From: Ustilago trichophora
Lineage: Eukaryota > Basidiomycota > Ustilaginomycetes > Ustilaginales > Ustilaginaceae
Direction: 5' to 3'
DNA length: 64,000 nt
Assembly (NCBI GenBank): GCA_900323505.1
Contig: OOIN01000020.1
Location: 62,001-126,000, forward strand
Each line of letters begins with the position of its first letter. Position 1 is the stretch's first letter. The notes below the pieces were generated by a model. That model ran no database searches. It saw only the letters and a program-made list of their open reading frames with translations, and was not told the DNA's origin. The position numbers and the translations under genes are program-made. Shown in pieces: positions 20,410 to 31,144 of this stretch.

Positions 20410-22671
20410 TCACTCTTTGTAACTGACATTCCTAGGCACAACCCCATCCAACTTGACCGCCAAAAACAACCTTCCCGAGCTATGCAACGTCCCCAATTCA
20501 AACATCCTATCGAACAACCCTTGAACCCAAACCCTGCTTGCAGTCTGACAGCTGCTCAACTGGGCCCCGTTGCTGTTGGTGGTGGTTGCATCGATTTCCC
20601 TAAGATGTCTGAAAATCGCACTTGGTTGCGGCGGGCTGAATCGGAAAGCGTTTGCATACGCTGCTTGCCACTTCTCATGCAACCCGCGTGCACATCCGCT
20701 CGGATCGGGACACGTTGGATGGCATTCATAATCTCTTCCCGGGTTGGCAAGGCCTAATTTGAGAAGTCGTTCGAGGAACCATGTCCGTTTGCGTTCCAAT
20801 TTGAGCAGAGTTTCCTTCGATAGAACTTCGAGCTCGTCCGGTGTCCACGCGGAAAAGTTGTCGAGCACGTGTCGACTGGCTTCCTTGTAGAGGTCATCCA
20901 TCCCATGCAACTCGGCAAGTCTCATCGCTTCTATAGGCCGTCCAGCTAGCGCGGCGCGGAGAAAGCTGACGCAGGCACGCCGCAAGAAGGGAACTTGGAA
21001 CTTGTCTGAAAAGCGTAGCAAGGGGCCACAGTTGAACCACGTCACTGAAAGATCGAGATGCGGGTAGGCGTGAAAGAGGAAATCGTGGAATGTTGAGGCG
21101 GACTCCTCTGCAAGATCGATGATCGATATGATGCCCTTGTAGCGTTGCGGGAGGGTTGCCACCTTGCGCGATGATGAAGGTGGCAGTGGTGGCGCTAAGG
21201 TAGTCGGATTGATTTCGGTGCTAGGTTTCGGGGTGACGTCGATGGTGGAGGGCGTGCAGAGGGCTTCCTGGCTTGGTCGACGGGAAACTGGAGGGGTGGC
21301 GAGTGACTCGAGCCTTTCTAGCGGTCCAGCTGCCACATTTTGCTCCGTATTCGGGTGAGGCACGAGCCCTAGACCAGCACCTTTACTCGTGCTTCGCGTA
21401 GGGATCCTCTTTTCCCGCTGCGCCGACTCCAGCTTTCGTAACGTCAAGCGCGCAGCCAAGTGTTTTGACTTTGATCGCACCTGTTTCAAGCCCGAAGATC
21501 CGTTTCTTTGCCTCTGAGGCGCTTTGGTAGGTTCCTGTCGCTCTGCAATGTCGTGCGAGTCGTCTTGGTGGACGGCAACGCTGGTGCTAGACTTGTCGTG
21601 TGTGCCGGCATCTTGGGCTTGGGCATCCTCTTCGTCAGACTCCTCGTCCTGGAACTCGTCCTCGCTAGCGGTCACTTCCTCTTCAGCACTGTGCCGATCA
21701 ACATTGTTGGACAAAAGCGGATCCTGGTCTGTCGCGTCCGGAAACGCAGCAGCGCAATGAGAAAGTGTCGGCGAAGTACTCTTCTCATCATCTTGACTCC
21801 ATAGTGCAGTGTGGTAAGATGCTCTTAAGAGACTCCTTCGTCGAGCTTCGCCAACTTCAAGATGTTCACTGTCGAGCTCGCTTTCAGCCACATCGTCTCT
21901 CTCTTGCTCGAGTGGATCGTTCTCCGCGAGACCGGTGACCAATGTAGGATGCGGACCTCCGAAGTGTTGATTGTCAGGTCCGGCTAGCGAGGGCATGGCC
22001 GGGTCTGCAGCTGTGCCTTGTGGGCTCGTGTCGACTTTTGTAGCTCCTTCATCGCTGTTGCTTTCTCTAGCATTAATATTGACTCGATCCTGCCGCTCCA
22101 CCGCCGCTCCCTCAGCCTCTACGTCCAGACTCGCTTCCGCCTCCGCATGAAGCAGCGTCGACAGGCGCGACTCCTTCCACTCACCCCCCAAGATGCTTTT
22201 AAAGAAAGGACTCGAGAATAACAGCACGTCTTTATGCACCCAAAACTCGACCCCGTCCACCCTGACCAGCACATCGCCTCTGTTCTCTGCATCGCTCCCG
22301 AACGTTGGATGCACTGCAAACCCTTCTTCTCCACCAAAGCTGCCCCTTGGGCCATTCTGGTAGGGTGTCTGGGAGTGCTTGAGCGCAAGACCGCTAGACC
22401 AGGTTTTCGAAGTGGAGATGTTCTCGCGTGTCGATACGGGGTGTGCCGCGGTCGGGAGGGAGACGGCTTGTTGCAGGTCTGAGCGATGACGTCGGGTAGG
22501 AGGGTGTGTGGGGCGAGAGGCGGTGGATGAGGAAGACGAGGGCACGCCATCAAGGTGGTTGACTGTCGACAAGCTCGGAGGAGCCAATACGGTGGTGCGA
22601 CGCGCAATGAGCGCCGGTACTGGATTGGTGCTGAAGGATGGGTTTGAATATGACATGTTGGGCGGAGGCAT
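20410..22671 (-). CDS. BTB/POZ-domain protein with a large internal insertion
   Basis: This 753-aa protein has a BTB/POZ fold that appears split. Residues ~132-170 (GDVLVRVDGVEFWVHKDVLLFSSPFFKSI, read in two parts) form the first half. Then comes about 340 residues of acidic, Ser-rich low complexity. The second half resumes near residue 512 (ISIIDLAEESASTFHDFLFHAYP in parts) with the BACK-like helical continuation FLRRACVSFLRAALAGRPIEAMRLAELHGMDDLYKEASRHVLDNF in parts. BTB domains mediate dimerisation and often Cullin-3 recruitment; fungal members of this type are mostly uncharacterised. A Cys/His-containing segment (CHPTCPDPSGC) lies near residue 655. ATG 22671 is a good start, though a second Met lies five codons later. 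Confidence 0.8.
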   Translation of the reverse strand: MPPPNMSYSNPSFSTNPVPALIARRTTVLAPPSLSTVNHLDGVPSSSSSTASRPTHPPTRRHRSDLQQAVSLPTAAHPVSTRENISTSKTWSSGLALKHSQTPYQNGPRGSFGGEEGFAVHPTFGSDAENRGDVLVRVDGVEFWVHKDVLLFSSPFFKSILGGEWKESRLSTLLHAEAEASLDVEAEGAAVERQDRVNINARESNSDEGATKVDTSPQGTAADPAMPSLAGPDNQHFGGPHPTLVTGLAENDPLEQERDDVAESELDSEHLEVGEARRRSLLRASYHTALWSQDDEKSTSPTLSHCAAAFPDATDQDPLLSNNVDRHSAEEEVTASEDEFQDEESDEEDAQAQDAGTHDKSSTSVAVHQDDSHDIAERQEPTKAPQRQRNGSSGLKQVRSKSKHLAARLTLRKLESAQREKRIPTRSTSKGAGLGLVPHPNTEQNVAAGPLERLESLATPPVSRRPSQEALCTPSTIDVTPKPSTEINPTTLAPPLPPSSSRKVATLPQRYKGIISIIDLAEESASTFHDFLFHAYPHLDLSVTWFNCGPLLRFSDKFQVPFLRRACVSFLRAALAGRPIEAMRLAELHGMDDLYKEASRHVLDNFSAWTPDELEVLSKETLLKLERKRTWFLERLLKLGLANPGRDYECHPTCPDPSGCARGLHEKWQAAYANAFRFSPPQPSAIFRHLREIDATTTNSNGAQLSSCQTASRVWVQGLFDRMFELGTLHSSGRLFLAVKLDGVVPRNVSYKE

Positions 22672-23427
22672 CTTTGTCTGCTGATGGAGATGCTGGAAGA
22701 TTCACAGCATTCGACTCGCGGCGAAAGCGAGAGCTGTCGCTCAAATCCTCAGAAAAAGCATCGATAGCTCGAAAGGACCCGCGCTCGTCCTTTTCGATGA
22801 GGAAACCGTAGCTGCTCTTGCAGTGAGAGTGGTGGTAGTAGAAGGTTCAGAAGCAAAGCTGAAATTGAGTCTGTGGTATCCCGGCTGACTGCTGAGCTGT
22901 CAAAAGTTGTGGCTGAGTTCCCTGAGCGCACGGACTGTGGAATTGGGCTGCACGCGTGCAGAATTGGACCCTGAGCTTTCATCACACAAAAGCTTAAAAA
23001 AACCCAACTTACCAGCCGAGTTACGGTAGCAGAATCCGCACCTCCGTCAGTCGATGGCATTCATTGAGTCGAGAGCTGAGCTGAGCTTCTCAGCAGTCAG
23101 CATGCTCTGTCCGAGTCCGTCAGAAGTGCTCCAAAGACAGCTGGATTGTCTGCATGAAGCTCGACTAAACCGCGATGCAACTCGCCGCTTCATGTCGGAT
23201 TGACGAGCTCACTCAGATGCCTATCGACAAGTTGGCACACATACGCACACCTTACTCGGAAGCGCGATGAGCCATGCTCCGAAAATCAGACTTGTCAAGT
23301 TTGTTGAAAGTGGGGTATATTTATGGTTGCTAGTCTCGGATGTTGGCAAAGCTTCCGCGCATTTCGTGTCGAGACTGCCCGCTGGTGTTCATAGATCAGA
23401 CAAATCAGGTGTGTCCGGGCCCGCGCA
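22672..23427. other. Intergenic region between BTB gene and CWC25
   Basis: This 0.76-kb region holds the BTB-gene promoter and the CWC25 3' flank. I see only short unconvincing frames and no distinct motif cluster. Confidence 0.5.
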
Positions 23428-24828
23428 TCAGTCCATACGCTGCAATCGACCTCGATCCCTCCTCATGCGCTCAGCAAGATCAACATGGTCTCCAAATGTC
23501 TTACGTTGTTGATCAAGGAGAAAGTTGCCTTTTCCGTCACTGTTGCCCTTGGCTTTTGCATCAATGAGCTTTTGTCGTAGCTCGGCTTCCCTTCTATCCT
23601 GTTCAGCTTCCTCGGCGTTGATCTTGGAGACGTACGAACTGCGTTGCTCCTCCATCGACTTTGCGTTCTGCTCCATTTCACGGAGCTTTTGCTGTCGAAT
23701 CTCTTCCTTGTGCTTCTCTTCCTCCTCTCTGCTGATAACAGAGCCATTGCCATGTGGACGTCCGATCCTTACAGGTGCATTGCGGTGATCATGTCGAGAC
23801 GATTCGCGTGGGCGAGATGCATAGTCATCGCGAGCTCTTCGATCTCTGACCGGAGAGATGCTACGACTGCGTGAACGAGCCTGGCCGCCGTGTGCAGCTC
23901 GCCTCGACCGATCTCGATTGTTGCGTGATTCCGTGCGAAGTCCTTCCTCGTCACGTTTCGAAGGAGGAGTTCGAGGTCGATCAGGATGACGGCGTTCAGA
24001 GTCATGGTCTCGGCTGTCATTGCGACGTCGTTCGCCGTCCCGACGGCCTTCATCACGATGTGGTCTAGACGAGCGATGCTCATCGTCACGATGACGGCGG
24101 TGTGAGGCCTCGCCATTTCTACGCCGCGGACTGCGAGCTCGATCACGGTCCTTGCTATCCTTCTCCTCTCTGTGCCGATGCGAGCAACTGTCACTCCGCG
24201 AATCGTGTCTGCGGCGGCGGTCGTCGTCGTCGTCGTGTCGTCTACGCTTGTCTCCTTCATCTTGTCTACGTCGCTTCTCCTCCTTCCTCTTGCGTCTGTC
24301 TTCCTTGCTCTCGGCATCGACATCGATACCGGCCTGCATCTTGAGCTGACGGAGTCTTGCTGGATCACGGAGAAGCGCTTCGTAAGCTGCTTGCTCCTGT
24401 TGCTTGATGGCCAACATGGGGTCGTCCCGCACCTTTGCAGCAAGGTCCCGTGCGGAGTTGGCGTTTTGGAGCGAGATGAGATTCTGCTGATTGGTCTTGG
24501 AAATTTTCTCAGCTTCATCTCCTCGTAGCAGCTTGTCGACGCGCTTCTTGCCAAGCAGATAGTCTTCCATCTCTGCTGCTGAATTGGAACCAGTTGCAGC
24601 GGGAGTGGCATACATCCAATCGACCCGATCAACGCGTTTCTTACCACCAGCCTCCTCCTGCAGACGCTGAAGCTCTTGTATTTCGCGCTCCTGCTCTCGT
24701 TCTCTTCGAAGTTCCTCGAGCTTCTTGCGCTCTTCGAGAGCTTCCTTCTCCCTCTTCCATACCCTCTCTTGATTGGACTGCAGGAGAGGGTGCCACGACT
24801 TTTTCATGTTGAGATCGCCTCCACCCAT
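23428..24828 (-). CDS. CWC25: Pre-mRNA splicing factor Cwc25
   Basis: Cwc25 joins the spliceosome after Prp2 action and promotes the first transesterification. The 466-aa frame begins with MGGGDLNMKKSWHP, the classic start of the family, in which the N-terminus reaches into the active site near the branch helix. A CIR-type N-terminal coiled coil (residues ~8-60, rich in E, R and K) is followed by VDWMYATPA, EDYLLGKKRVDKLL and DPMLAIKQQEQAA, all family signatures. The middle and C-terminal parts are an RD/RS/RH-rich low-complexity region (residues ~175-360). It ends with a conserved-looking helix that contains QDRREAELRQKL and a final FLLDQQRKTFGDHVDLAERMRR read in parts. The single exon and ATG at 24828 fit well. 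Confidence 0.93.
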   Translation of the reverse strand: MGGGDLNMKKSWHPLLQSNQERVWKREKEALEERKKLEELRREREQEREIQELQRLQEEAGGKKRVDRVDWMYATPAATGSNSAAEMEDYLLGKKRVDKLLRGDEAEKISKTNQQNLISLQNANSARDLAAKVRDDPMLAIKQQEQAAYEALLRDPARLRQLKMQAGIDVDAESKEDRRKRKEEKRRRQDEGDKRRRHDDDDDRRRRHDSRSDSCSHRHREEKDSKDRDRARSPRRRNGEASHRRHRDDEHRSSRPHRDEGRRDGERRRNDSRDHDSERRHPDRPRTPPSKRDEEGLRTESRNNRDRSRRAAHGGQARSRSRSISPVRDRRARDDYASRPRESSRHDHRNAPVRIGRPHGNGSVISREEEEKHKEEIRQQKLREMEQNAKSMEEQRSSYVSKINAEEAEQDRREAELRQKLIDAKAKGNSDGKGNFLLDQQRKTFGDHVDLAERMRRDRGRLQRMD

Positions 24829-25582
24829 CTTGAGATCGGGAGCACCTTTGCCTGGGCAGGCTTTCTAGTGATCGGTTGGGAGATGTGTGGAGAGTTGCGA
24901 GTCGAGTCGAGCCGGTAGAACGGTGACTGTGATGGTGAGAGTTGGAAAACAAGGGTCTTGGCTCAGCTCGACGCTCAAAAATGAATAACCGGAAGTCTGA
25001 CATTTCCGTCTTCCGAAAAGCAGAATGGCTGAGCTCATTCGCACGATACGATTTGAAGACGAACGCAGAGGAAGAAAGGACGCGCGCGCAGTTAAGCAGT
25101 CAAAAGCAAAAGAGTGGCAGCAGACATCACACACAGTCGCCGCGCGCTCACATCGTCGCCATTGCAAGCATTTGATCGTGATCAACATCTTTCACGTCCA
25201 CCGTCACCCTTCACCACCGTTTACTCTCTCTCTTTTTCGCACCTGTTGCGTTTGCAACAGAGCCTCTGATCTGCCCTTCCATCTGGTCACCGACATCCCA
25301 CCAACATCGCCGGTGCTCATCGACTGCGTCCGATCACGCTCATTTCTTCACCCTTCTCCTTCGTCCAACTGGTCGATAAGTGCGCAGCAATACACACCAG
25401 ATTTTCTCAGGTGCACATTCACCGCAGAAACCGAGCTTCAAGCTCGTCGGTTGCTGTTGCATCGTCCGTGATACATCACCGGTCTGTATCGCAGCACTGG
25501 ACTATTTTGTCTCGACCCCCCCCCCCCCCCCCTCTCTTTCCTTCGATTCCGCGACGCTGAATAGGCGTCAACAGTTGTAATT
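24829..25582. promoter_or_regulatory. Divergent promoter region CWC25 / RPB2
   Basis: This 754-bp head-to-head interval separates the starts of CWC25 (minus) and RPB2 (plus). The RPB2-proximal part is pyrimidine-rich and holds a run of 17 cytosines at 25516-25532, about 50 bp upstream of the RPB2 ATG. No TATA-like element stands out. Confidence 0.6.
25516..25532 (+). repeat. Poly-C tract in the RPB2 leader
   Basis: An uninterrupted run of 17 C residues lies about 50 bp ahead of the RPB2 start codon, within the likely 5' untranslated region. Confidence 0.85.
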
Positions 25583-28500
25583 ATGGCCGACTCCGTAGCT
25601 TATGATAAATACATGAAGGACACCCTCGATGAGGGCGCAATCGACGTTGATGATCTCGACACTGCCGGCTACAACGACACCTACGGCGGCGGCAAAGGCG
25701 CAGAATACGACGATGAGGATTATTACTCAGAAGAGATTTCGCAGGAGGATTGCTGGGATGTCATCCGTGCTTTCTTCGAAGAAAAGGGTCTCGTCCGCCA
25801 CCAGCTCGACAGTTTCAACGAGTTCATGTCCAACACCATTCAGGAGCTCGTCGAAGAGGTGCGCAGTCTCACCCTCGAGCAGAGCGACCAGCACTCGGGC
25901 CATGTAGAGGACAAGACTCGTCGATACGAGATCGAGTTTGGTCAAATCTACCTCAACAAGCCTACCATGACCGAATCCGATGGATCCTCTGCCCAGCTCT
26001 TCCCGCAGGAAGCGCGCTTCCGTAACCTTACCTACTCTGCTTCGCTCTTCGTCGACGTCACGCAAAAGGTGCTCGTTCAGAGCGAGGACGAGGTCGACCT
26101 CAACGGCGATCCCGCCTGGGTCCCCGAATATGGAAAAACCGACGTGGAGGAGCAGCAAATCTTCATCGGAAAGGTGCCGATCATGCTCAAATCCGACTTT
26201 TGTTGGCTCAAGGGTCTCGATGACGAGATGTCGTATTCTCTCAACGAGTGTCCATACGATGCCGGAGGATACTTTGTCATCAACGGTTCCGAAAAGGTAC
26301 TCATCGCTCAGGAACGAATGGCCGCCAACCACGTCTACGTCTTCTCCAAAGCGCCGCCCGCCCCTGTTACCTTCCTCGCCGAAATCCGAAGTGCCGTCGA
26401 GAAGGGCGGCAAGACCATCTCCACCATGCAGGTCAAGCTCTTCTCGCGCAACAAGGAGAAAACTGCCAACAACACCATCCGCGCCACCCTTCCCTACATC
26501 CGCAACGACATCCCCATCGTCATCGTCTTCCGTGCGCTCGGCATTGTCCCCGATCGTGAGGTGTTGCAGCACATCTGCTACGACTTTAACGACACGCCCA
26601 TGCTCGAGATGCTCAAGCCATGCATCGAAGAGGCTTTCGTCATCCAGGATCGCGACGTCGCCCTCGACTTTATCGGTCGTCGTGGTACCACCACCGGTCT
26701 CTCGCGTGCCAAACGTACCGTCTACGCGCAAGAGATTCTCCAAAAGGAGATGCTGCCACACATCTCCACCTCTGAGGGCTCCAACACCAAGAAGGCCTAC
26801 TTCTTCGGCTACATGATCCACCGTCTTCTGCTCGCTGCCCTCGACCGTCGCGAGATCGATGACCGTGACCACTTTGGCAAGAAGCGTATCGACCTTGGTG
26901 GCCCTCTCATGGCCAACCTCTTCCGCATGCTCTTTCGCAAGGTCACTCGCGACGTCTACCGCCACTTGCAAAAGTGTGTCGAGGAGCACCGCGAGTTCCA
27001 CATCCAGGCTGCTGTCAAGTCGAGCACCATCACCAACGGTCTCCGCTACTCGCTCGCTACCGGTAATTGGGGTGACCAGAAGAAGGCCATGCAGGCCAAG
27101 GCCGGTGTGTCGCAGGTGCTTAATCGCTTCGCCTTTGCCTCGACCCTCTCGCATCTTCGTCGTACCAATACGCCCATCGGCCGTGACGGTAAGATTGCCA
27201 AGCCTCGTCAGCTCCACAACACCCATTGGGGCATGGTGTGTCCCGCAGAGACACCCGAGGGACAGGCATGTGGTCTGGTCAAGAACCTCAGTCTCATGGC
27301 CACCGTTACCGTTGGTACCCCCTCGGCGCCCATTGTCGAGTTCTTGGAGGAGTTCGGTCTGGACAGCTTGGTCGACATGCAGCTCGCCCACGCCAAGGCT
27401 ACCAAGATCTTTGTCAACGGTGTCTGGATGGGCACGCACGACGACCCCGGTCAGCTCGTCGACACGCTCCGCGATCTGCGTCGAAAGGACGACATCTCAC
27501 ACGAGGTCTCCGTCGTTCGAGACATCCGCGAGCGAGAGCTTCGTATCTACACCGATGCCTCTCGTGTCTTGCGCCCTGTCTTCATCGTCAATCCCCACGA
27601 CATGACCCTCTTTATCAAGAAGCGACATGTCCAGATGATTGGCCAGCCCATTCCCGAGACCGGCGAAGAGTTTCGTTGGACCCAACTGGTACAGGAAGGT
27701 GTCATCGAGTATCTCGACGCCGAAGAAGAGGAGTCGGTTCTCATCTGCATGTCAACGACAGACCTCGAGCAGTCTCGAGAGTACAAAGCACGCAACGGAC
27801 AGATCAACCTCAGCTCGGCAGATCCCTCGGCACGACTCAAGTCTGTTCACACCATTGCACCTGACACATGGACTCATTGCGAGATTCATCCTGCCATGGT
27901 GCTTGGAATCTGCTGTAGTATCGTGCCGTTCCCAGATCATAACCAGAGTCCTCGAAACGTCTATCAATCAGCCATGGGTAAACAAGCGTCAGTAATCGCT
28001 CCATCCATCGTCCTCGCCATCATATCTGGAATATTGACTGACACGCATTCTTATTTTTCATTTTTCATTTTTCATTCCTCTTTTCTCACCGACACAATAG
28101 TATCGGCATCCCAGTGTCCAACCTACTCAGCCGTGCTGATTCGATGCAGCACGCCTTGTACTATCCTCAAAAACCGCTGGGAACGACTCGATCGATGGAG
28201 CATCTCCGCTTCCGCGAGTTGCCTGCTGGTCAAAACGCGATCGTGGCCATCATGTGTTACTCGGGTTACAACCAGGAAGACTCGGTGATTATGAACCAGT
28301 CTTCGATCGATCGTGGTCTCTTCCGATCGCTGTACTACCGAGGATACATGGCAGAGGAGAAGAAGGTGGGTGTCATGCAGCTCGAAGAGTTTGAAAAGCC
28401 GCACCGCGATACTACCATCCGCATGAAGCACGGCACCTACGACAAGATCGACGCCGATGGTCTCTGTGCGCCAGGCACGCGTGTGTCTGGTGACGATGTC

Positions 28501-29421
28501 ATCATTGGCAAGACAGCGCCGTTGCCGCCTGACTCGGAGGAGCTGGGTATGCGTTCAAAGCTCCACACCAAGAAGGACGCAAGTATCTCGCTCAAGTCGA
28601 CCGAGAACGGTATCATCGACCAAGTGCTGCTTACCACCAACTCCAACGGCAACAAGTTTGTCAAGGTCCGTGTTCGTAACACGCGAATCCCTCAGACGGG
28701 AGACAAGTTTGCCTCTCGTCACGGTCAGAAGGGTACCATTGGTATCACGTACCGTCAAGAAGACATGCCATTCTCTGCGGAGGGTGTGACGCCCGATATC
28801 ATCATCAACCCACACGCCATTCCGTCACGAATGACCATCGGTCATTTGGTCGAGTGTCTCTTGTCCAAGGTCGCGGCGCTGTCTGGTCAGGAAGGTGATG
28901 CGACGCCCTTCACCGAGCTCACGGTCGAGGCTGTTTCCTCTATTCTGCGTGGTCTCGGCTATCAGTCACGTGGTCTTGAGGTTATGTACCACGGTCACAC
29001 GGGTCGTAAGCTGCAGGCGCAGGTGTATCTGGGACCTACGTACTACCAGCGTCTGAAGCACATGGTCGACGACAAGATCCACTCTCGAGCTCGAGGTCCG
29101 GTGCAGATTTTAACACGTCAGCCAGTGGAAGGTCGTTCGCGTGGAGGTGGTCTGCGCTTCGGAGAGATGGAACGAGATTGCATGATTGCACACGGTATCG
29201 CCGGCTTCCTCAAGGAGCGTATGTTTGACGTGTCGGACCCGTACCGCATTCATGTGTGCGACTTGTGCGGTCTGACTGCGCTCGCCAATCTCAAGAAGGG
29301 CACATACGAGTGCCGATCATGCCGCAACCGCACCGCCATTTCGCAGATTCACATCCCATACGCGGCCAAGCTCTTGATGCAGGAGCTCATGAGTGTCAAC
29401 GTTGCCCTCCGTCTCTACTAA
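25583..29421 (+). CDS. RPB2: RNA polymerase II second-largest subunit Rpb2
   Basis: Rpb2 forms half of the catalytic cleft of nuclear RNA polymerase II. I read two exons, 25583-27987 and 28101-29421, giving 1241 aa, with a 113-bp intron (GTCAGT donor, ACAATAG acceptor). The join gives [20 protein letters not shown]; without splicing the frame drifts into nonsense. Diagnostic segments include [12 protein letters not shown], the [20 protein letters not shown] block near residue 552, [18 protein letters not shown] near 855 (the acidic metal-B region), [13 protein letters not shown] in the hybrid-binding domain, and a C-terminal zinc site CDLCGL...CRSC near 1187. Length matches the family (about 1210-1224 aa in yeasts). 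Widely used as a fungal phylogenetic marker, so this locus would fix the species. Confidence 0.98.
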
Positions 29422-30000
29422 GCATTTCCACCGACAACAAAAAAAAACCCCCCCACAGTTCTCAATTGTATCTTAGCCTCTCCACCACACACAAAAAGCA
29501 AATCGACTCGATTCTGAAGCTTCCCTACGTTCCCGGTGATGTGTGCGGTAATCAAAGATGCCATGAAATGAAATGTTGTGACTTCTGGACAGCAGTAGGA
29601 GCACTCTGGGAGAGCGTTAAATGGTGTCTTCGTGATTGTGTGGATTGACACGTTAGCCGGTGGATATTCCGCCAAAAAATGAGGTCGAAAAAATGTTGTC
29701 AGAATTCTCAGTTGCAATTGAGGATCTAAAGACAGCACTTGACAGCCAAGAGCCATCTGTCAACTAGCAGAGGCACTTTGCTCTGAAGGCAGTTCGGCTT
29801 CTTTGCTTGACATGAAGATGAGAACTGATTTCATATTTTCCTCCCCCCCCAAAGTCGAGGTGCTTGTACTGCAAACGGTGGATCATGCTGGTGGGTTCTC
29901 ATCCTAATGTTGGTTACACTGAGGCACGAAAAGTAGAGCGGAGGTGGAACGGTTGCAGCGAGATTGTACTCCGATCGACGACTAAAGCAAGGAGCAAACA

Positions 30001-30036
30001 CTAGACTGAAGCAGGTCTGCTTCGGACCGAGTCTAG
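30001..30036. repeat. Two-part inverted repeat (hairpin)
   Basis: CTAGACT plus GAAGCAG (30001-30014) pairs with CTGCTTC (30017-30023) and, after a 6-nt bulge, AGTCTAG (30030-30036). The potential 14-bp stem has a very short loop, so part of the inner stem would open. Function unknown. Confidence 0.6.
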
Positions 30037-31126
30037 AGTAATTTAGTTAAGAGTCGGACTGTGGTTCGGGAATTGGAGGGCTCGGGGATGGAAGAGCAAG
30101 AGTTTGGTCATTCTGCGCAGAATGTCCCATAAGAACGCTAGCTCGGCTGTTGGTGCTGCAGCATCAGCAGCAGGGAGAAGTCAAAAGGGGATGTTCGAAG
30201 CATTCTTGCTTGCTGGCTCTTTCGCCTTGTGCATAAATTCACCTGATCGTACGCTATGCTACAGTACGCTCTCAAGTGGCGATGTGTCTGCATGTTGATT
30301 CGGTCGATGATGGCATGCATGTTGTATGAAAGAGCTTGGCCTAATTCTCGAGACAGCGGACAAAAACACAGCTGATTCGATGTTTGGTTCAGTGTTGTGT
30401 CGACGGTCATCAGTCAAAGACGAAAGCAACTCGGGGTGAGTGTTGTTGTGCGCGACGCGACGCGCGTTGTGTTGATGTCAACATCCCAACACTTTTTCTC
30501 GAAGGAAGCTCCGTTCCGAGCGCGAGCCAAGACCGAGTCGAACCCAAAAATTCCAAAATGATGAATACAAAAAAACAAAAAACAAATCAAGATGCAAAAA
30601 AAGGGTTCAAACCACTTGACAACCGGGCATGAGCTGCCGGTCATGGCAATCAAGCATCTCGATTGACTACAATACCTAGACCTTTATGGCTGTTCTGTTT
30701 TGCATCCTCTATCCGAGCTGTCGATCGCCGTGGTCCGTCGCTGGGCACATGCCATGCCAAGCATGTCGATCATCCTTCATCTTGAAAGCTTAGATTAGGA
30801 TTGTGGTACAAGATGATCAAGAAGCGAGGTTGGCTTGCCGAAATCCTCCCGAGCGTGCCTTAGATCTTCTTTGTGAAGCTTGACTCGGAGTGTTGAATGA
30901 AAACTTCTTTCCGCACCAAGGCCCGAAGAGTCAAGCTCAGAGCATGATGATGATTCGATCAACGATGAAGAGAGAAATAGGGAGAGAAAGAGGGAGAGAG
31001 AGCTTGAGCTTGGAGCTGCATGAGGATGAAATGAATTCATGGCTTTTCGCATGGCGCTTCCGCTGTGCAGTGGTACAGTAGGCTGACCACACGGCTGCAG
31101 GTCGAGTGTTCTACGCCATGAAAAGA

Positions 31127-31144
31127 GAGAGAGAGAGAGAGAGA
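31127..31144. repeat. GA dinucleotide repeat
   Basis: About nine GA units form a simple microsatellite in the long gap upstream of the 1740-aa gene. Confidence 0.8.

Noticed and set aside
25727..27439. 570-codon minus-strand frame opposite RPB2
   Set aside because: Same codon-bias effect; low-complexity Glu/Val/Leu/Asp product without a family match, fully inside a conserved gene.
30600..30625. tRNA-like B-box (GGTTCAAACC)
   Set aside because: No A-box, acceptor stem or anticodon arm can be drawn from the A-rich upstream sequence.
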